Shown here piece by piece: positions 19,764 through 28,305 of a DNA stretch of 64,000 nucleotides; the first letter of the stretch is position 1, and every line of letters begins with the position of its first letter. This DNA is from JACRIM01 sp038042195. Its GTDB lineage: Bacteria > Planctomycetota > Phycisphaerae > UBA1845 > UTPLA1. Location: positions 1 to 64,000 of the forward strand of contig JBBTET010000061.1 in assembly GCA_038042195.1 (NCBI GenBank), written 5' to 3'. Below the pieces are notes generated by a model. The model made no database searches, had not been told where the DNA came from, and saw only the letters and a list, made by a program, of their open reading frames with translations. The translations under genes and the position numbers were made by a program.

Positions 19764-20267
19764 CTATTGGCGGGAGAGGATCGCCGGTGTGACGGATGAG
19801 CCGTACTTGTCATCAATGATCTCGTCCCTGCGAGTGCCGACGAACGCGCCGTCTATTTGCAGGTTACCGGTGAAGGTGAGCTTGCCTTGGGCATCGGATT
19901 GGTTGCTGGGCCGATAGGTGAGGGTCAGGGTGATCAGGTCACCGCCGCGAGAGATCACCGGGCTGTTCAAGATGGCCGCGACGAAGCCACGGCCGTCGGA
20001 GGAGCAAGTGAGGTCGAGGATGGAGACGCGCGATTCTTGAATGACGAGGCAGGATCGGCCACCGTCACCACCGGAAAGGGTCCACTGACCTTCGAGATCG
20101 ACGAAAACGGCGGGCAGAGGCGGGACAGGGACGTTGAAGTTTAGGTTAGTGCGCCGTGGTGAGAAGACGCCGGGCGCGCAGGCCAGGGCCAATACCAGTG
20201 ACGAAATGGCGACGAGCTTTTTGATCGGAATCCCCCTCTGAAATCCGATGCGATGGCGTGATGACAC
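19764..20267 (-). CDS. Putative lipoprotein with doubtful start codon
   Basis: Up to 167 residues. The signal sequence IKKLVAISSLVLALAC is a textbook lipoprotein signal, but no ATG precedes it. The only canonical start is GTG at 20267, which adds 14 residues and has no ribosome site. A strong GAGGGGG lies six to seven bases before an ATC codon at 20225, so initiation at that AUC (or a nearby AUU) is possible. The mature domain is beta-rich and of unknown function. Confidence 0.6.
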   Translation of the reverse strand: MSSRHRIGFQRGIPIKKLVAISSLVLALACAPGVFSPRRTNLNFNVPVPPLPAVFVDLEGQWTLSGGDGGRSCLVIQESRVSILDLTCSSDGRGFVAAILNSPVISRGGDLITLTLTYRPSNQSDAQGKLTFTGNLQIDGAFVGTRRDEIIDDKYGSSVTPAILSRQ

Positions 20268-20404
20268 GCGTGCATACGATGCTATGCAGTGCGGCGGGTG
20301 AGGTTCAAGCGTGGTTGTTCGACGGCGGGCAAGCCTTATCGGGCACGGTGTGGAGAGCGTCCGAGTTGGTTACACTGTCGGGCCAGTAGATTGGAGAGTG
20401 TCGC

Positions 20405-20941
20405 ATGGCAACGATACAGGACATCAGTAAGAGCAGTACATATCAGGACAAATTGATGGGCCTTCTGGCGGGGCGCGATCCGATGGCCGTGCAGCGTCAG
20501 ACGGCGGACGTGTTGGATGGGATGGTGCGGGCGAACAGCGTAGCGGACTTGCAGGCACGACCGTTCGAGGGGAAGTGGACGCCGACGGAGATCATCGGGC
20601 ACCTGATCGACTCGGACTGGGTTTATGGATTTCGAGTGCGACTGATCTTCGCGGAGGACGAGCCGACGATTCTGGGGATGGATCAAGACAAGTGGGTGGC
20701 GGCGCAACGGTATGCCGAGCGCGATCCCCGTGAGCTGATGGAGCAGTTTCGGCACCTTCGCGATGTGAATCTGGGATTGTGGGGGATGATGACGCCGTCG
20801 GACCTGGAGCGGTGCGGTCGGCACAATGAGCGTGGTCGGGAGTCGCTGGGGTTGATGTGGAAGATGCACGCGGGCCATGATTTGAGTCACATTGATCAGT
20901 TGACACGGTATATTGCGGCTGTGAAGTCGATGAAGACATAG
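20405..20941 (+). CDS. DinB-like metal-dependent protein
   Basis: 178 residues forming a four-helix bundle of the DinB/YfiT type. Putative metal ligands: His in TEIIGHLIDSDW and the two His of HAGHDLSHIDQL near the C-terminus, the usual three-histidine arrangement. The family includes thiol S-transferases (bacillithiol or mycothiol) and uncharacterised damage-inducible proteins; substrate not inferable. First of a short plus-strand run with the LolA-like gene 38 bases later. Confidence 0.85.
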   Translation: MATIQDISKSSTYQDKLMGLLAGRDPMAVQRQTADVLDGMVRANSVADLQARPFEGKWTPTEIIGHLIDSDWVYGFRVRLIFAEDEPTILGMDQDKWVAAQRYAERDPRELMEQFRHLRDVNLGLWGMMTPSDLERCGRHNERGRESLGLMWKMHAGHDLSHIDQLTRYIAAVKSMKT

Positions 20942-20979
20942 ATTCTGGTTCCCTCGTAGTGATGAAAGAGGATATTGGC

Positions 20980-21753
20980 ATGTCGAGCGTGATGAATCAT
21001 TCGTGGGTGGTGGTATTGATCGGAACACTCGCCGGATCATGGTCGGCTGTGAGGGCGGAAGACTCGCTGGAGGCGATTGCCAAACGGTTAGAGGAGGTCG
21101 GCTCAAAGCTCAAGTCGATGTCTGCGACGCAGATCGTGGAGGTGCAGTCGGAGTCGGCCGATTTTAAGATGGTGAGTCATACGTCGGGAAAGTATGAATA
21201 CATGCGCAAGGGAGATACCACGATGTGGCGGCTGGAATCGGAAACGACCAGCGTGTCGACGGTCGCGGGCAAGGATGTGAAGATGGAGCAGAAGATGACG
21301 ATGGTCTGCGATGGCAAGTTCAACTACACGGTCAGCGAGATGATGGGCCAAAAGACCGCCATGAAGTCGGCGATCCAGAAGAATATCACGTCCGTGGCGG
21401 GCAAGGGGTTCTTCGAGACGCTGAGGAAGGACAACACGCTTAAGCTGCTACCCGAGGACAAGGCGGATGGGAAGGCGGCCTATGTGATTGAGGCGGTTCC
21501 CAAGTCGAAGGGGCCTGAGATGAGCATCAGCCGGACGCATTACTTCATGCTGAAGGAAAGCGGCATCGTGGCGAAAACGGTGATGTTCGACGCCCAGGGG
21601 AAGCCGATGACGACGGTGTTGATGACGAACCTAAAGATTAATCCTGAGATTCCGGGAGAGCGATTTGTGTTCAAGGCACCGGAGGGTGTGCAACTTATGG
21701 ACACCGACGCGATGAAGAATCGGCACAAGCAAGCGCCTGAGAAGAAACCCTGA
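20980..21753 (+). CDS. Secreted LolA-like protein
   Basis: 257 residues from ATG 20980, chosen because AGAGGA lies seven bases upstream; an ATG at 20959 would add seven residues. Signal peptide, then a helical segment (SLEAIAKRLEEVGSKLKSM) and a beta-rich LolA/LppX-like half barrel; the end, KINPEIPGERFVFKAPEGVQ, is typical of such proteins in planctomycetes. Likely binds a lipid or lipoprotein acyl chain in the periplasm. Function inferred from fold only. Confidence 0.75.
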   Translation: MSSVMNHSWVVVLIGTLAGSWSAVRAEDSLEAIAKRLEEVGSKLKSMSATQIVEVQSESADFKMVSHTSGKYEYMRKGDTTMWRLESETTSVSTVAGKDVKMEQKMTMVCDGKFNYTVSEMMGQKTAMKSAIQKNITSVAGKGFFETLRKDNTLKLLPEDKADGKAAYVIEAVPKSKGPEMSISRTHYFMLKESGIVAKTVMFDAQGKPMTTVLMTNLKINPEIPGERFVFKAPEGVQLMDTDAMKNRHKQAPEKKP

Positions 21754-21774
21754 GTGGGTGTGAATCAACGCGAC

Positions 21775-22077
21775 ATGAGCCGTGTGTTTTATGAGGTGAT
21801 GGCGACGGCGCATGATCCTGCTGTGGAGGCGGCATGGGTGCAGTGGATGCGCGATAAGCACCTCTCGGACATGCGTGCGGCGGGGGCGGTGTCAGCGCGG
21901 TTGATCAAACTGGATTCACCGGGAGAGTATGCGGCGCAGTATGTATTTGAGTCGCGGGCGGCCTACGACTCCTATCTATGCGATCAAGCGCCGCGATTGC
22001 GGGCCGAGGGACTGTCACTATTTGGGGTGGATGCGATTGTCTATTCGCGACGGGCTGGAGACATACTCGTTGACTGA
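21775..22077 (+). CDS. DUF4286 family protein
   Basis: About 100 residues. The pattern VFYEVMATAHDPAVEAAWVQ with RDKHLSDM and YVFESRAAYDSYL matches small ferredoxin-like DUF4286 proteins. Start uncertain: ATG 21775 or the GTG at 21754 that directly abuts the upstream stop; neither has a good ribosome site, so coupling to the LolA-like gene is plausible. Function unknown. Confidence 0.75.
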   Translation: MSRVFYEVMATAHDPAVEAAWVQWMRDKHLSDMRAAGAVSARLIKLDSPGEYAAQYVFESRAAYDSYLCDQAPRLRAEGLSLFGVDAIVYSRRAGDILVD

Positions 22078-22115
22078 CCGATTCTCCAATCAAGGGCTTG
22101 ATCGGAGGATTTGGC

Positions 22116-24107
22116 GTGATTGAGCCGACAAAAGGACCATCGTCGAGCGCGGGGAGTGGTGCGGCGTGCGCTGCGTTGCCGCGACGATCGAATCTCCTTG
22201 CGTTGGGGCTGGCCGCATTGGTGGGAATCACGGCGGTCTCGGTGCATTGGAAGGCGTTGGAGTGCCGGGCGCTTGGGCTGGATGACTACGACTATCTCAT
22301 CAAAAACCCGCTGGTTCAAAACCCGAGTTGGGCCAACGCCGGCCAAGTGCTGAGCGAGGTGTATCACGTCTCGGTGGTGGCGGGGTATTACCACCCACTC
22401 GGGATACTCTCGCTCATGCTGGATTGCGCGATGGGGGGTAGTCCGACGAATCTGCGTCCGTTTCGGGTGACGAGCCTGGCGTTGCATGGCATGTGTGCCA
22501 TCCTCGTCGTTATTCTTCTTTGGCGAATGTTTGAGTGGATCGGACCCGCGGCTCTGATGGGACTTCTCTTCGCGGTGCATCCGCTCACGATTGAACCGAT
22601 TCCGTGGCTTGGAGAACGGAAGACGCTCCTCACGGCGTTTTTCTCGTTGTTGGCGATGATTGCGTTCGTCGAGCGGGCGCGGCTGGAACGGTTGGGGCGT
22701 GCGCCGAAGTTGCGTATGGGGCTGCTTGGGGCGTGCGCGATACTGTTCGCGTTGGCCGTCCTGGCAAAACCGACGAGCACGCCATTGCCGGTGATGCTCT
22801 TGCTTCTTGATTTCTGGCCGTTGCGAAGGCTGGGTTGGCGGGTTGTGTTGGAGAAGCTGCCGTTGTTCGTGGTGTCAGGGGTCTCGATTGCGATCACGTT
22901 GCAATCGCACGGGGAGACGGGAGTCATTTCGACGCCGGGCGAACAAGGGGCGATGCGCGTGGTGTTCACGGTGTGCTACAACATCTGGCATTATGTGTGC
23001 AAGATGGTCCGGCCCGGTGACCTCTCGTTTTTCTATCCGTATCCCATGCTGAGTTGGGCCAATGCGGATGTTCGTTTCGCGGTCATCGCGGCAACAGTGT
23101 TGGTCCTCTGTGTGTTGGTGACGCTTCGATGGACGCGGAGTATTGCGACAGGCTGGGCTTTTCTTGCCGTGGCGATCTCGCCGGCATTGGGCATCATCGC
23201 TGTAAACGTCACGATCGCCGGTGATCGGTTTCTCTATTTGCCGAGTCTCGGCGTGCTGATGATGTTGACATACGCACTCACGCTTGCCTGGCGACAGTGC
23301 AAGTGGGGGTTTATCACCGCTCGCAGAGTGTTGATTGTCCTGGCGGTTTTTGGCCTTGCTACCGCGGAGGTAAGGGGCACAGTCAACAACTATCACCCTT
23401 GGCGCGACACGGAGACGCTCTTTCGCCACATGCTCCGACACCATCCCGATTCGGCTCGCATTCATGTACATCTTGCGTTTGAATTGTCAGAGCAACAGGA
23501 GTTTGATTCGTCGGTGGCTCACTATCGAGAGGCATTGCGATTGCAACCCAATTATCCTGGGGTGGCGCTGCAATTGGCGACTGTCTTGGGACGGATGGGC
23601 CGGCTCGATGAAGCGACGGAGGCGTACGAGCTTGAATTGAAGATCGATCCGACCTCGGCCAAGGCACACAGTAATCTGGCAGCGTTGTTGGCGCAGGGCG
23701 GCAAGCCGGAGCAGGCGATGCCGCATTTCGCGTTCGCTATCAAGTTGGACCCGGGCAACGTGCGGGCGCGAAGCAACTATGGCGCGGCCTTGGCGCGGAT
23801 GGGGCGCTACGACGAGGCGATCCAGCAGTGCCGGGAGGCGATTCGGATTGAGCCGAACTTCGGACCGGGGCATACGAATCTCTCGCGCGTGTACTTCACT
23901 CAAGGAAAGGTGACGGAGGCTGTCGGAGAAATGCGGATTGCGATGCGCTTGGAGCCGAGATCGGTGGGTGCGTTTGTGCAGCTTGGGGGTGAATTGGCGA
24001 CTGGTGGACGGCGCGACGCAGCCGTGGCTGTGTATCGGGAGATCGTCGCCGCGCAACCGAATCATCCAGTTGCGAGTGAGCGATTGAGGCAGCTTGGCGG
24101 GGGATAG
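22116..24107 (+). CDS. TMTC-like polytopic membrane protein with C-terminal TPRs
   Basis: 663 residues. Start is GTG 22116 with GGAGGA six bases upstream. Residues 25-430 hold about ten transmembrane helices with luminal-type acidic motif LDDYDYLI and AVHPLTIEPIPWLGERKTLL, characteristic of TMTC/DUF1736 glycosyltransferase-like proteins. Residues 445-660 contain about six tetratricopeptide repeats. Eukaryotic TMTCs are O-mannosyltransferases; bacterial ones are mostly uncharacterised. Activity here is therefore an inference. The gene ends opposite the Cys-rich protein gene with a shared terminator between. Confidence 0.8.
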   Translation: MIEPTKGPSSSAGSGAACAALPRRSNLLALGLAALVGITAVSVHWKALECRALGLDDYDYLIKNPLVQNPSWANAGQVLSEVYHVSVVAGYYHPLGILSLMLDCAMGGSPTNLRPFRVTSLALHGMCAILVVILLWRMFEWIGPAALMGLLFAVHPLTIEPIPWLGERKTLLTAFFSLLAMIAFVERARLERLGRAPKLRMGLLGACAILFALAVLAKPTSTPLPVMLLLLDFWPLRRLGWRVVLEKLPLFVVSGVSIAITLQSHGETGVISTPGEQGAMRVVFTVCYNIWHYVCKMVRPGDLSFFYPYPMLSWANADVRFAVIAATVLVLCVLVTLRWTRSIATGWAFLAVAISPALGIIAVNVTIAGDRFLYLPSLGVLMMLTYALTLAWRQCKWGFITARRVLIVLAVFGLATAEVRGTVNNYHPWRDTETLFRHMLRHHPDSARIHVHLAFELSEQQEFDSSVAHYREALRLQPNYPGVALQLATVLGRMGRLDEATEAYELELKIDPTSAKAHSNLAALLAQGGKPEQAMPHFAFAIKLDPGNVRARSNYGAALARMGRYDEAIQQCREAIRIEPNFGPGHTNLSRVYFTQGKVTEAVGEMRIAMRLEPRSVGAFVQLGGELATGGRRDAAVAVYREIVAAQPNHPVASERLRQLGGG

Positions 24108-24129
24108 TCGATCAAGGCATGCGGCACAA

Positions 24130-24165
24130 AGAAAAGGCCCGCTGCTTTCGCAACGGGCCTTATTG
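24130..24165. terminator. Bidirectional terminator between convergent genes
   Basis: Stem AAGGCCCG (24134-24141) and CGGGCCTT (24154-24161) with a 12-base loop. The minus-strand reading continues into TTTTCTTT, so it serves best the gene at 24197-25111, but it may also stop the TMTC-like gene. Confidence 0.75.
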
Positions 24166-24196
24166 AGATCACACATTCGGTTGAGATGCTCGTGAT

Positions 24197-25111
24197 TTAG
24201 ATCTTGGCGAGCTTCTCGGCGAAGTCGCGGGCGGCCTCGAACTTGGCCTTGGCCAGTGCGATGCGGGCTTCGATTTCGCATTCCATCTTTTCCTTGTTGA
24301 CCACATACACGACCTTGCCGTCGGCCTTGGCCTTCGGGCATACTTCGGTCGAGCATTTCACTTCCTTGCCATCGACGACGTAGGTCATGGCAATGGTCTT
24401 GACTGTGTCCAGGGTCTTCTCGCGGGCCTTCAGGGCTTCGTCATGCGTCTTAAAGGTGCGGCCGACGACCATGTACTTCACTTCCTTGGCGTTCTTGCAG
24501 CAGGTCTCGATCTCTTCTTTGGTCATGGCGACGGCCTTGGCCTTGGCGCCATCCTTGGAGCAGCAACCGTCCGCCTTGGCGACGGTGGCGGTGGTCTTCG
24601 CGCCACCCTTGCAACAGGCGGAGCCTTCGGCCTTTGCGGTCTTGGTCTCGCCCTTGGCGCAGGTGCCTTCGGACTTGGCTGAGACGGTCGCGCCCTTGGC
24701 GGCCTTCTCGGCACAGCAGGAGGTCTTGTCCTTGCAGAGCATGACCTTGCCATCCGCGACGCAGGCGACCGTCATGTAGTTTTCGACGTACTGCTCGCTT
24801 ACATCAGCGAGGGCGGCCATGGCCTTGTCCTTGTTTTCAAACTTCTGATCGGCGACCTGGAAAATGATCCCGGTCTTTGCTTCCTTGGCGGCTTTGGCAG
24901 CAGACATGCAGCAGTCGTAACTCTTACCGCTGACCATCATGGCCATCGTTGGGAAACCTTCGGTGGTGCCGCCGCACGTTTTGGTGCAGGAGCCTTCGGA
25001 CTTAGCCATCTTGGCCTTGTCGCCGGAACAGGCGGGGCCGGCATATACGGTGGCGGCGGTGAAACTACACACGCAAGCCATCGCCAGTGCAAGATTCGTC
25101 ATTCGTCGCAT
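24197..25111 (-). CDS. Secreted cysteine-rich protein with two related domains
   Basis: 304 residues from the ATG with AAGGAG seven bases upstream. Signal peptide ending VYAG. The mature protein has five Cys-Cys pairs (DCC, SCC, ACC, GCC, TCC) and many single Cys. Residues 60-130 and 205-270 look like diverged copies of one domain (aromatic-rich strand, KxEALxA helix, VDGKxxxC strand), joined by an Ala/Lys/Cys linker of KAEG-like repeats. Cysteine density suggests metal binding or storage, or disulfide-based structure; neither is shown. No linked metal-transport gene. Confidence 0.75.
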   Translation of the reverse strand: MRRMTNLALAMACVCSFTAATVYAGPACSGDKAKMAKSEGSCTKTCGGTTEGFPTMAMMVSGKSYDCCMSAAKAAKEAKTGIIFQVADQKFENKDKAMAALADVSEQYVENYMTVACVADGKVMLCKDKTSCCAEKAAKGATVSAKSEGTCAKGETKTAKAEGSACCKGGAKTTATVAKADGCCSKDGAKAKAVAMTKEEIETCCKNAKEVKYMVVGRTFKTHDEALKAREKTLDTVKTIAMTYVVDGKEVKCSTEVCPKAKADGKVVYVVNKEKMECEIEARIALAKAKFEAARDFAEKLAKI

Positions 25112-25430
25112 GTACGTTCTCCTTTGGGATTGATCCCTGTTCGTATGAGTTCGGGGGCACCTTGCCACCGAATCAGTTTTCCATCATCAAATGACACGAT
25201 TCCCTGATGGCCAAAATCATCACGCGAGTTGGATCATCAGACAACCGTTTCGCATTATAGCGGAATAGACCCGACTACGCCCTTGTGGTTGGGGTTGCCA
25301 GGGCGGACCGCCATGCTCATTAAATCGTGGCCGGTGGCGTGATTATTCCCGCTAACTTGGAAATCAAATTGGGTGCCTCAGCGCGAATGCGTAACTCCAT
25401 TGGTCTGCCGCAGTTATAATGCACAGCGGC

Positions 25431-26387
25431 ATGGCAACAAACGGGATCATATCGGATGGCGGGCGTCCGCCGATTGTGCTTCTTCTCGGATGCACGGCAT
25501 CGGGTAAGTCGTCGACCTCCATTTCGCTTGCTCAGCGGATGAAGGCCGAGATTCTTTCGATTGACTCGATGCAGGTCTATCGCGGGATGGACATTGGGAC
25601 GGCCAAGGCGTCGTTGGAGCTTCGGCAGGAGGTGCCGCATCATTTGATCGACGTGGCCGAGCCGAGCGAGCTGTTCAGTGTGGCGCGATTCGTGGAGTTG
25701 GCGGATGAGGCCATCGCGTCGGTGGCGTCGAAAGGTGGGCGCATCCTCGCGACGGCGGGGACACCGCTCTATTTGATGGGGCTGATGTATGGGATGTTTG
25801 AGGGGCCGTCGGCGGATGAGGCGTTTCGTACGGAGCTTCGTCGGCGCGTGGACGTTGAAGGATTGCCAGCGCTCCATGCGGAGTTGCTGCGGGTTGATCC
25901 GGATGCGGCAGCGAGGATTCACCCGAACGACCTCAAGCGGATCGAGCGCGGGCTGGAGGTGTATCACCTGACGGGCGTGCCGCTGTCGGCGCAACAAGGG
26001 CAGTGGGCGGCGGGGATCCTGCGGTATCCGGCCGTGGTGGTGGGGATTCGGCGCGACCGGGAGGAGTTGTCGCGGCGGATTAACAAGCGCGTCCATGAGA
26101 TGATGGACGCGGGGTTGTTGCACGAGGTGAAGCGGTTGCTGGCTGAGCCGGCGGGGATGGGGACACAGGCGCGACAGGCGCTGGGGTATGCGCAGATCAT
26201 TGATTACTTGGAAAAACGCGTGTCGCTGGAGGAGGCGGTGGAGAAGATCAAGGTGCTGACGCGGCAATTCGCGAAGCATCAGCGGACGTGGTTTCATAAG
26301 TTTCCTATGACGCGGTGGGTGGACGTGGCGGGGGATGAGACTGGGGAAGCGATTGCGGAGCGGGTGTTGGCGGTAATCGGGGAGTGA
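25431..26387 (+). CDS. miaA: tRNA dimethylallyltransferase
   Basis: 318 residues. Adds a dimethylallyl group to A37 of tRNAs reading U-initial codons. P-loop LGCTASGKSS, the DSMQVYRGMDIGTAK substrate loop, PHHLIDV and ATAGTPLYLMGLMYG are all present, and the C-terminal AxxQTW-like segment ends AKHQRTWF. The start at 25431 is preferred: a TATAAT at 25415-25420 overlaps the upstream ATG at 25419, so transcription would begin at about 25427 and the message would be nearly leaderless. Confidence 0.95.
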   Translation: MATNGIISDGGRPPIVLLLGCTASGKSSTSISLAQRMKAEILSIDSMQVYRGMDIGTAKASLELRQEVPHHLIDVAEPSELFSVARFVELADEAIASVASKGGRILATAGTPLYLMGLMYGMFEGPSADEAFRTELRRRVDVEGLPALHAELLRVDPDAAARIHPNDLKRIERGLEVYHLTGVPLSAQQGQWAAGILRYPAVVVGIRRDREELSRRINKRVHEMMDAGLLHEVKRLLAEPAGMGTQARQALGYAQIIDYLEKRVSLEEAVEKIKVLTRQFAKHQRTWFHKFPMTRWVDVAGDETGEAIAERVLAVIGE

Positions 26388-26521
26388 AACCGCAGATTTC
26401 ACGGATTGGCACCGATTGAGTTTGATTGGGTTGGGGGAATTGCGGCAGTTTGTCTGAAGATGGCGCAAGTCTTTCCGACTGCTGAGGTTGTGGGGAGAAG
26501 CATGAATTGAAGATGGTTCGC

Positions 26522-26640
26522 GGGAAGGGATTCCCGCCAGCGTGGGTGCGAGAGAGGATTCACGCACCAGCGGGGGTCGGATTTTGAAAACAGCCGGCAT
26601 TTGCTGGCGTTTGCTGGCACGCAGGGCGAGGCCTGAGGCA
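26522..26640 (-). repeat. Miniature remnant of the gp27-like gene family
   Basis: On the minus strand, 26640 to about 26584 matches the leader of the gp27-like gene (GCCAGCAAACGCCAGCAAA then CGGCTGTTTT; compare 11755-11790). This joins directly to a segment matching 12414-12470, including GCGGGAAT-CCC-TTCCCGCGAACC. The coding middle is missing, which is the form of an internally deleted, non-autonomous element. A third instance of the latter motif, with changes, lies near 30520-30550. Confidence 0.65.
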
Positions 26641-26741
26641 TGAGTGCGTTCGTCAAAAAAAACTGGGACAAAGTGGGACGAAGAGGGATTTGCTGAGATG
26701 GTTTTGAAGGCATTGGATTTTCCTTGTGGGCGCGGTCGCTG

Positions 26742-26943
26742 GGAACGGGGTCCGGGCGACTGGGTCGCACTGTTGCGCAGGCACCTAGTAATCTTGCTCT
26801 GCGCTTCAGTGTCGCTGTGAATTTTGATAGGTCTTTGTTTAGTAAGGAGTTGGAGATATATATGGCGTGGATTGAGCCGGGTTGAGTGCGGTGCGATTCG
26901 TGAATAGCCGAAATGGTGGGTTGAGGAACAACCCGCCCTACTC
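26742..26943 (+). repeat. 202-bp direct repeat, copy 1
   Basis: Begins GGAACGGGGTCCGGGCGA and ends AACAACCCGCCCTACTC. Matches 28457-28658 in the same orientation over its whole length with scattered substitutions; the two copies bracket the HAF-repeat gene. Confidence 0.8.
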
Positions 26944-27123
26944 ACTCACTGCGCTCCCTGCTGCTGGCCACACGCTCTCCGGCCATTGCGGAGTATTCAG
27001 GCAATGAGGTAGGAAAGACGGCTCACTACATGGTACGATGGCTCAGTCGGTCGCCGCGGCGACCCCCTGGAGCGAAACGGCCAGCGCGACGGTGGGAGCG
27101 TGAGATGCTCGCACGGCGGCTGG

Positions 27124-28305
27124 TCAGTTAGAGCGCCAGCGCCTCGTCGCGGCGAATAGTCCACCCAAGCCGAGCAGCGCTGCGGCGCTGGGCTCGGGGA
27201 TGGCCTGCGTCCACAGCAACGCTTCGTCTCTGCCCGTCACGGTGTTGTGGCCAGCCCCGGCGACGTAGGTGAAGCTGGCATCGCTCCAGATACTTTCGGC
27301 ACGGGAATCGGAGAAGTCGACCGGCAGAAACGCACCTAGGTCTACCCACGAGGCGGCGGTGCCGCTCCACAGACTGGCGTGAGTTTGACCTCCCACTACT
27401 ACGGTTTGGCCCACCTGTTGGCCCCCGATTACGCCAACGGCATACGACCCAAGCGACCCGACGGGGTCGAGATCCACCCATGAGGCGGAGGTACCGCTCC
27501 ACAGACTGGCGCGAAACTGGCCGCCCACATAGGCAAAGCCCACCTGCTGGCCGCCATCCACGCCGTAGGCCACCGACTGCGACGACCCGCCGGGATTGAG
27601 GTCCACCCACGAGGCTGCGGTACCGCTCCACAGGCTGGCGTGATCCTCGCCGTCCACATATACAGTGCCCACCTGCTGGCCCCCACTTACGCCCACGGCA
27701 TACGACCCATACGACCCGGCGGGATTGAGGTCCACCCACGAGTCCGCAGTACCGCTCCACAGGCTGGCGTGATCCTCGCCGCCTACGTTTGCTAAGCCCG
27801 CCTGTTGGCCGCCACCGACGCCCCAGGCATACGACTCCAGCAACCCAGTGGGGTTGAGGTCCACCCACGAGGCGGCGGTGCCGCTCCACAGGCTGGCGTG
27901 ATTCTGGCCACCCACGGTGGCATAGCCCGCCTGCTGGCCGCCATCCACGCCGGAGGCCACCGACTGCGACGACCCGCCGGGATTGAGGTCCACCCAAGAG
28001 GCTGCGGTGCCGCTCCATAGACTGGCGCGATTCTGGCCACCCACGGTGGCATAGCCCACCTGCTGGCCGCCCCTCACGCCGACGGCCTCCGAGAACGTCG
28101 ACCCGGCGGGGTGGAGATTGGTCACGGACCACACCCCAGCACTGGCGGTTGAGGCAAGTGTGCCGGTGGCCAGCACCATCGTGGCGGCGATGGCCCTGAT
28201 GCATATGCCCATGTACAGGCTACCCATAGCGCCGAGTGTCGATGCGTCGGGCGAAACAGCGGGCGAGTCCGTGCCAATGGCACGGCGCAGTGCGGTCAAT
28301 GACAT
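27124..28305 (-). CDS. HAF-repeat PEP-CTERM secreted protein
   Basis: 393 residues from the ATG at 28305, chosen for the GAGGAG eight bases upstream; the frame extends further but without a site. A long N-terminus with a signal segment (AATMVLATGTLASTASA) is followed by six 43-residue tandem units (GGQQVGYATVGGQNRASLWS type, close to HAF repeats) that probably form a beta-propeller. The C-terminus is IPEPSAAALLGLGGL plus an Arg tail, a PEP-CTERM tag. Function unknown; surface or matrix exposed. It is bracketed by the 202-bp direct repeat. Confidence 0.85.
   Translation of the reverse strand: MSLTALRRAIGTDSPAVSPDASTLGAMGSLYMGICIRAIAATMVLATGTLASTASAGVWSVTNLHPAGSTFSEAVGVRGGQQVGYATVGGQNRASLWSGTAASWVDLNPGGSSQSVASGVDGGQQAGYATVGGQNHASLWSGTAASWVDLNPTGLLESYAWGVGGGQQAGLANVGGEDHASLWSGTADSWVDLNPAGSYGSYAVGVSGGQQVGTVYVDGEDHASLWSGTAASWVDLNPGGSSQSVAYGVDGGQQVGFAYVGGQFRASLWSGTSASWVDLDPVGSLGSYAVGVIGGQQVGQTVVVGGQTHASLWSGTAASWVDLGAFLPVDFSDSRAESIWSDASFTYVAGAGHNTVTGRDEALLWTQAIPEPSAAALLGLGGLFAATRRWRSN
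27298..28071 (-). repeat. Six 129-bp tandem repeats within the HAF gene
   Basis: In-frame coding units of 129 bp. Adjacent and non-adjacent units are similar at DNA level (for instance the GGSSQSVA-encoding segments), indicating recent duplication or gene conversion. The last unit carries a one-residue insertion. Confidence 0.85.

Larger units (their letters stand above)
26388..27123. other. Repeat-containing intergenic region
   Basis: 736 bases with no convincing gene. It holds the miniature remnant of the gp27-like gene (26522-26640) and the first copy of the 202-bp direct repeat (26742-26943). Open frames here on the minus strand have Pro/Ser/Arg-rich nonsense composition. Confidence 0.7.

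Noticed and set aside
25320..26945. 541-codon open frame on the minus strand opposite miaA
   Set aside because: Pro/Arg/His-rich nonsense composition and no ribosome site; miaA on the other strand is certain. High-G+C genes produce such antisense frames.
27298..28071. Regularly spaced repeats considered as a CRISPR array
   Set aside because: The units are 129 bp, contiguous and in frame with a secreted protein; no spacers and no cas genes.
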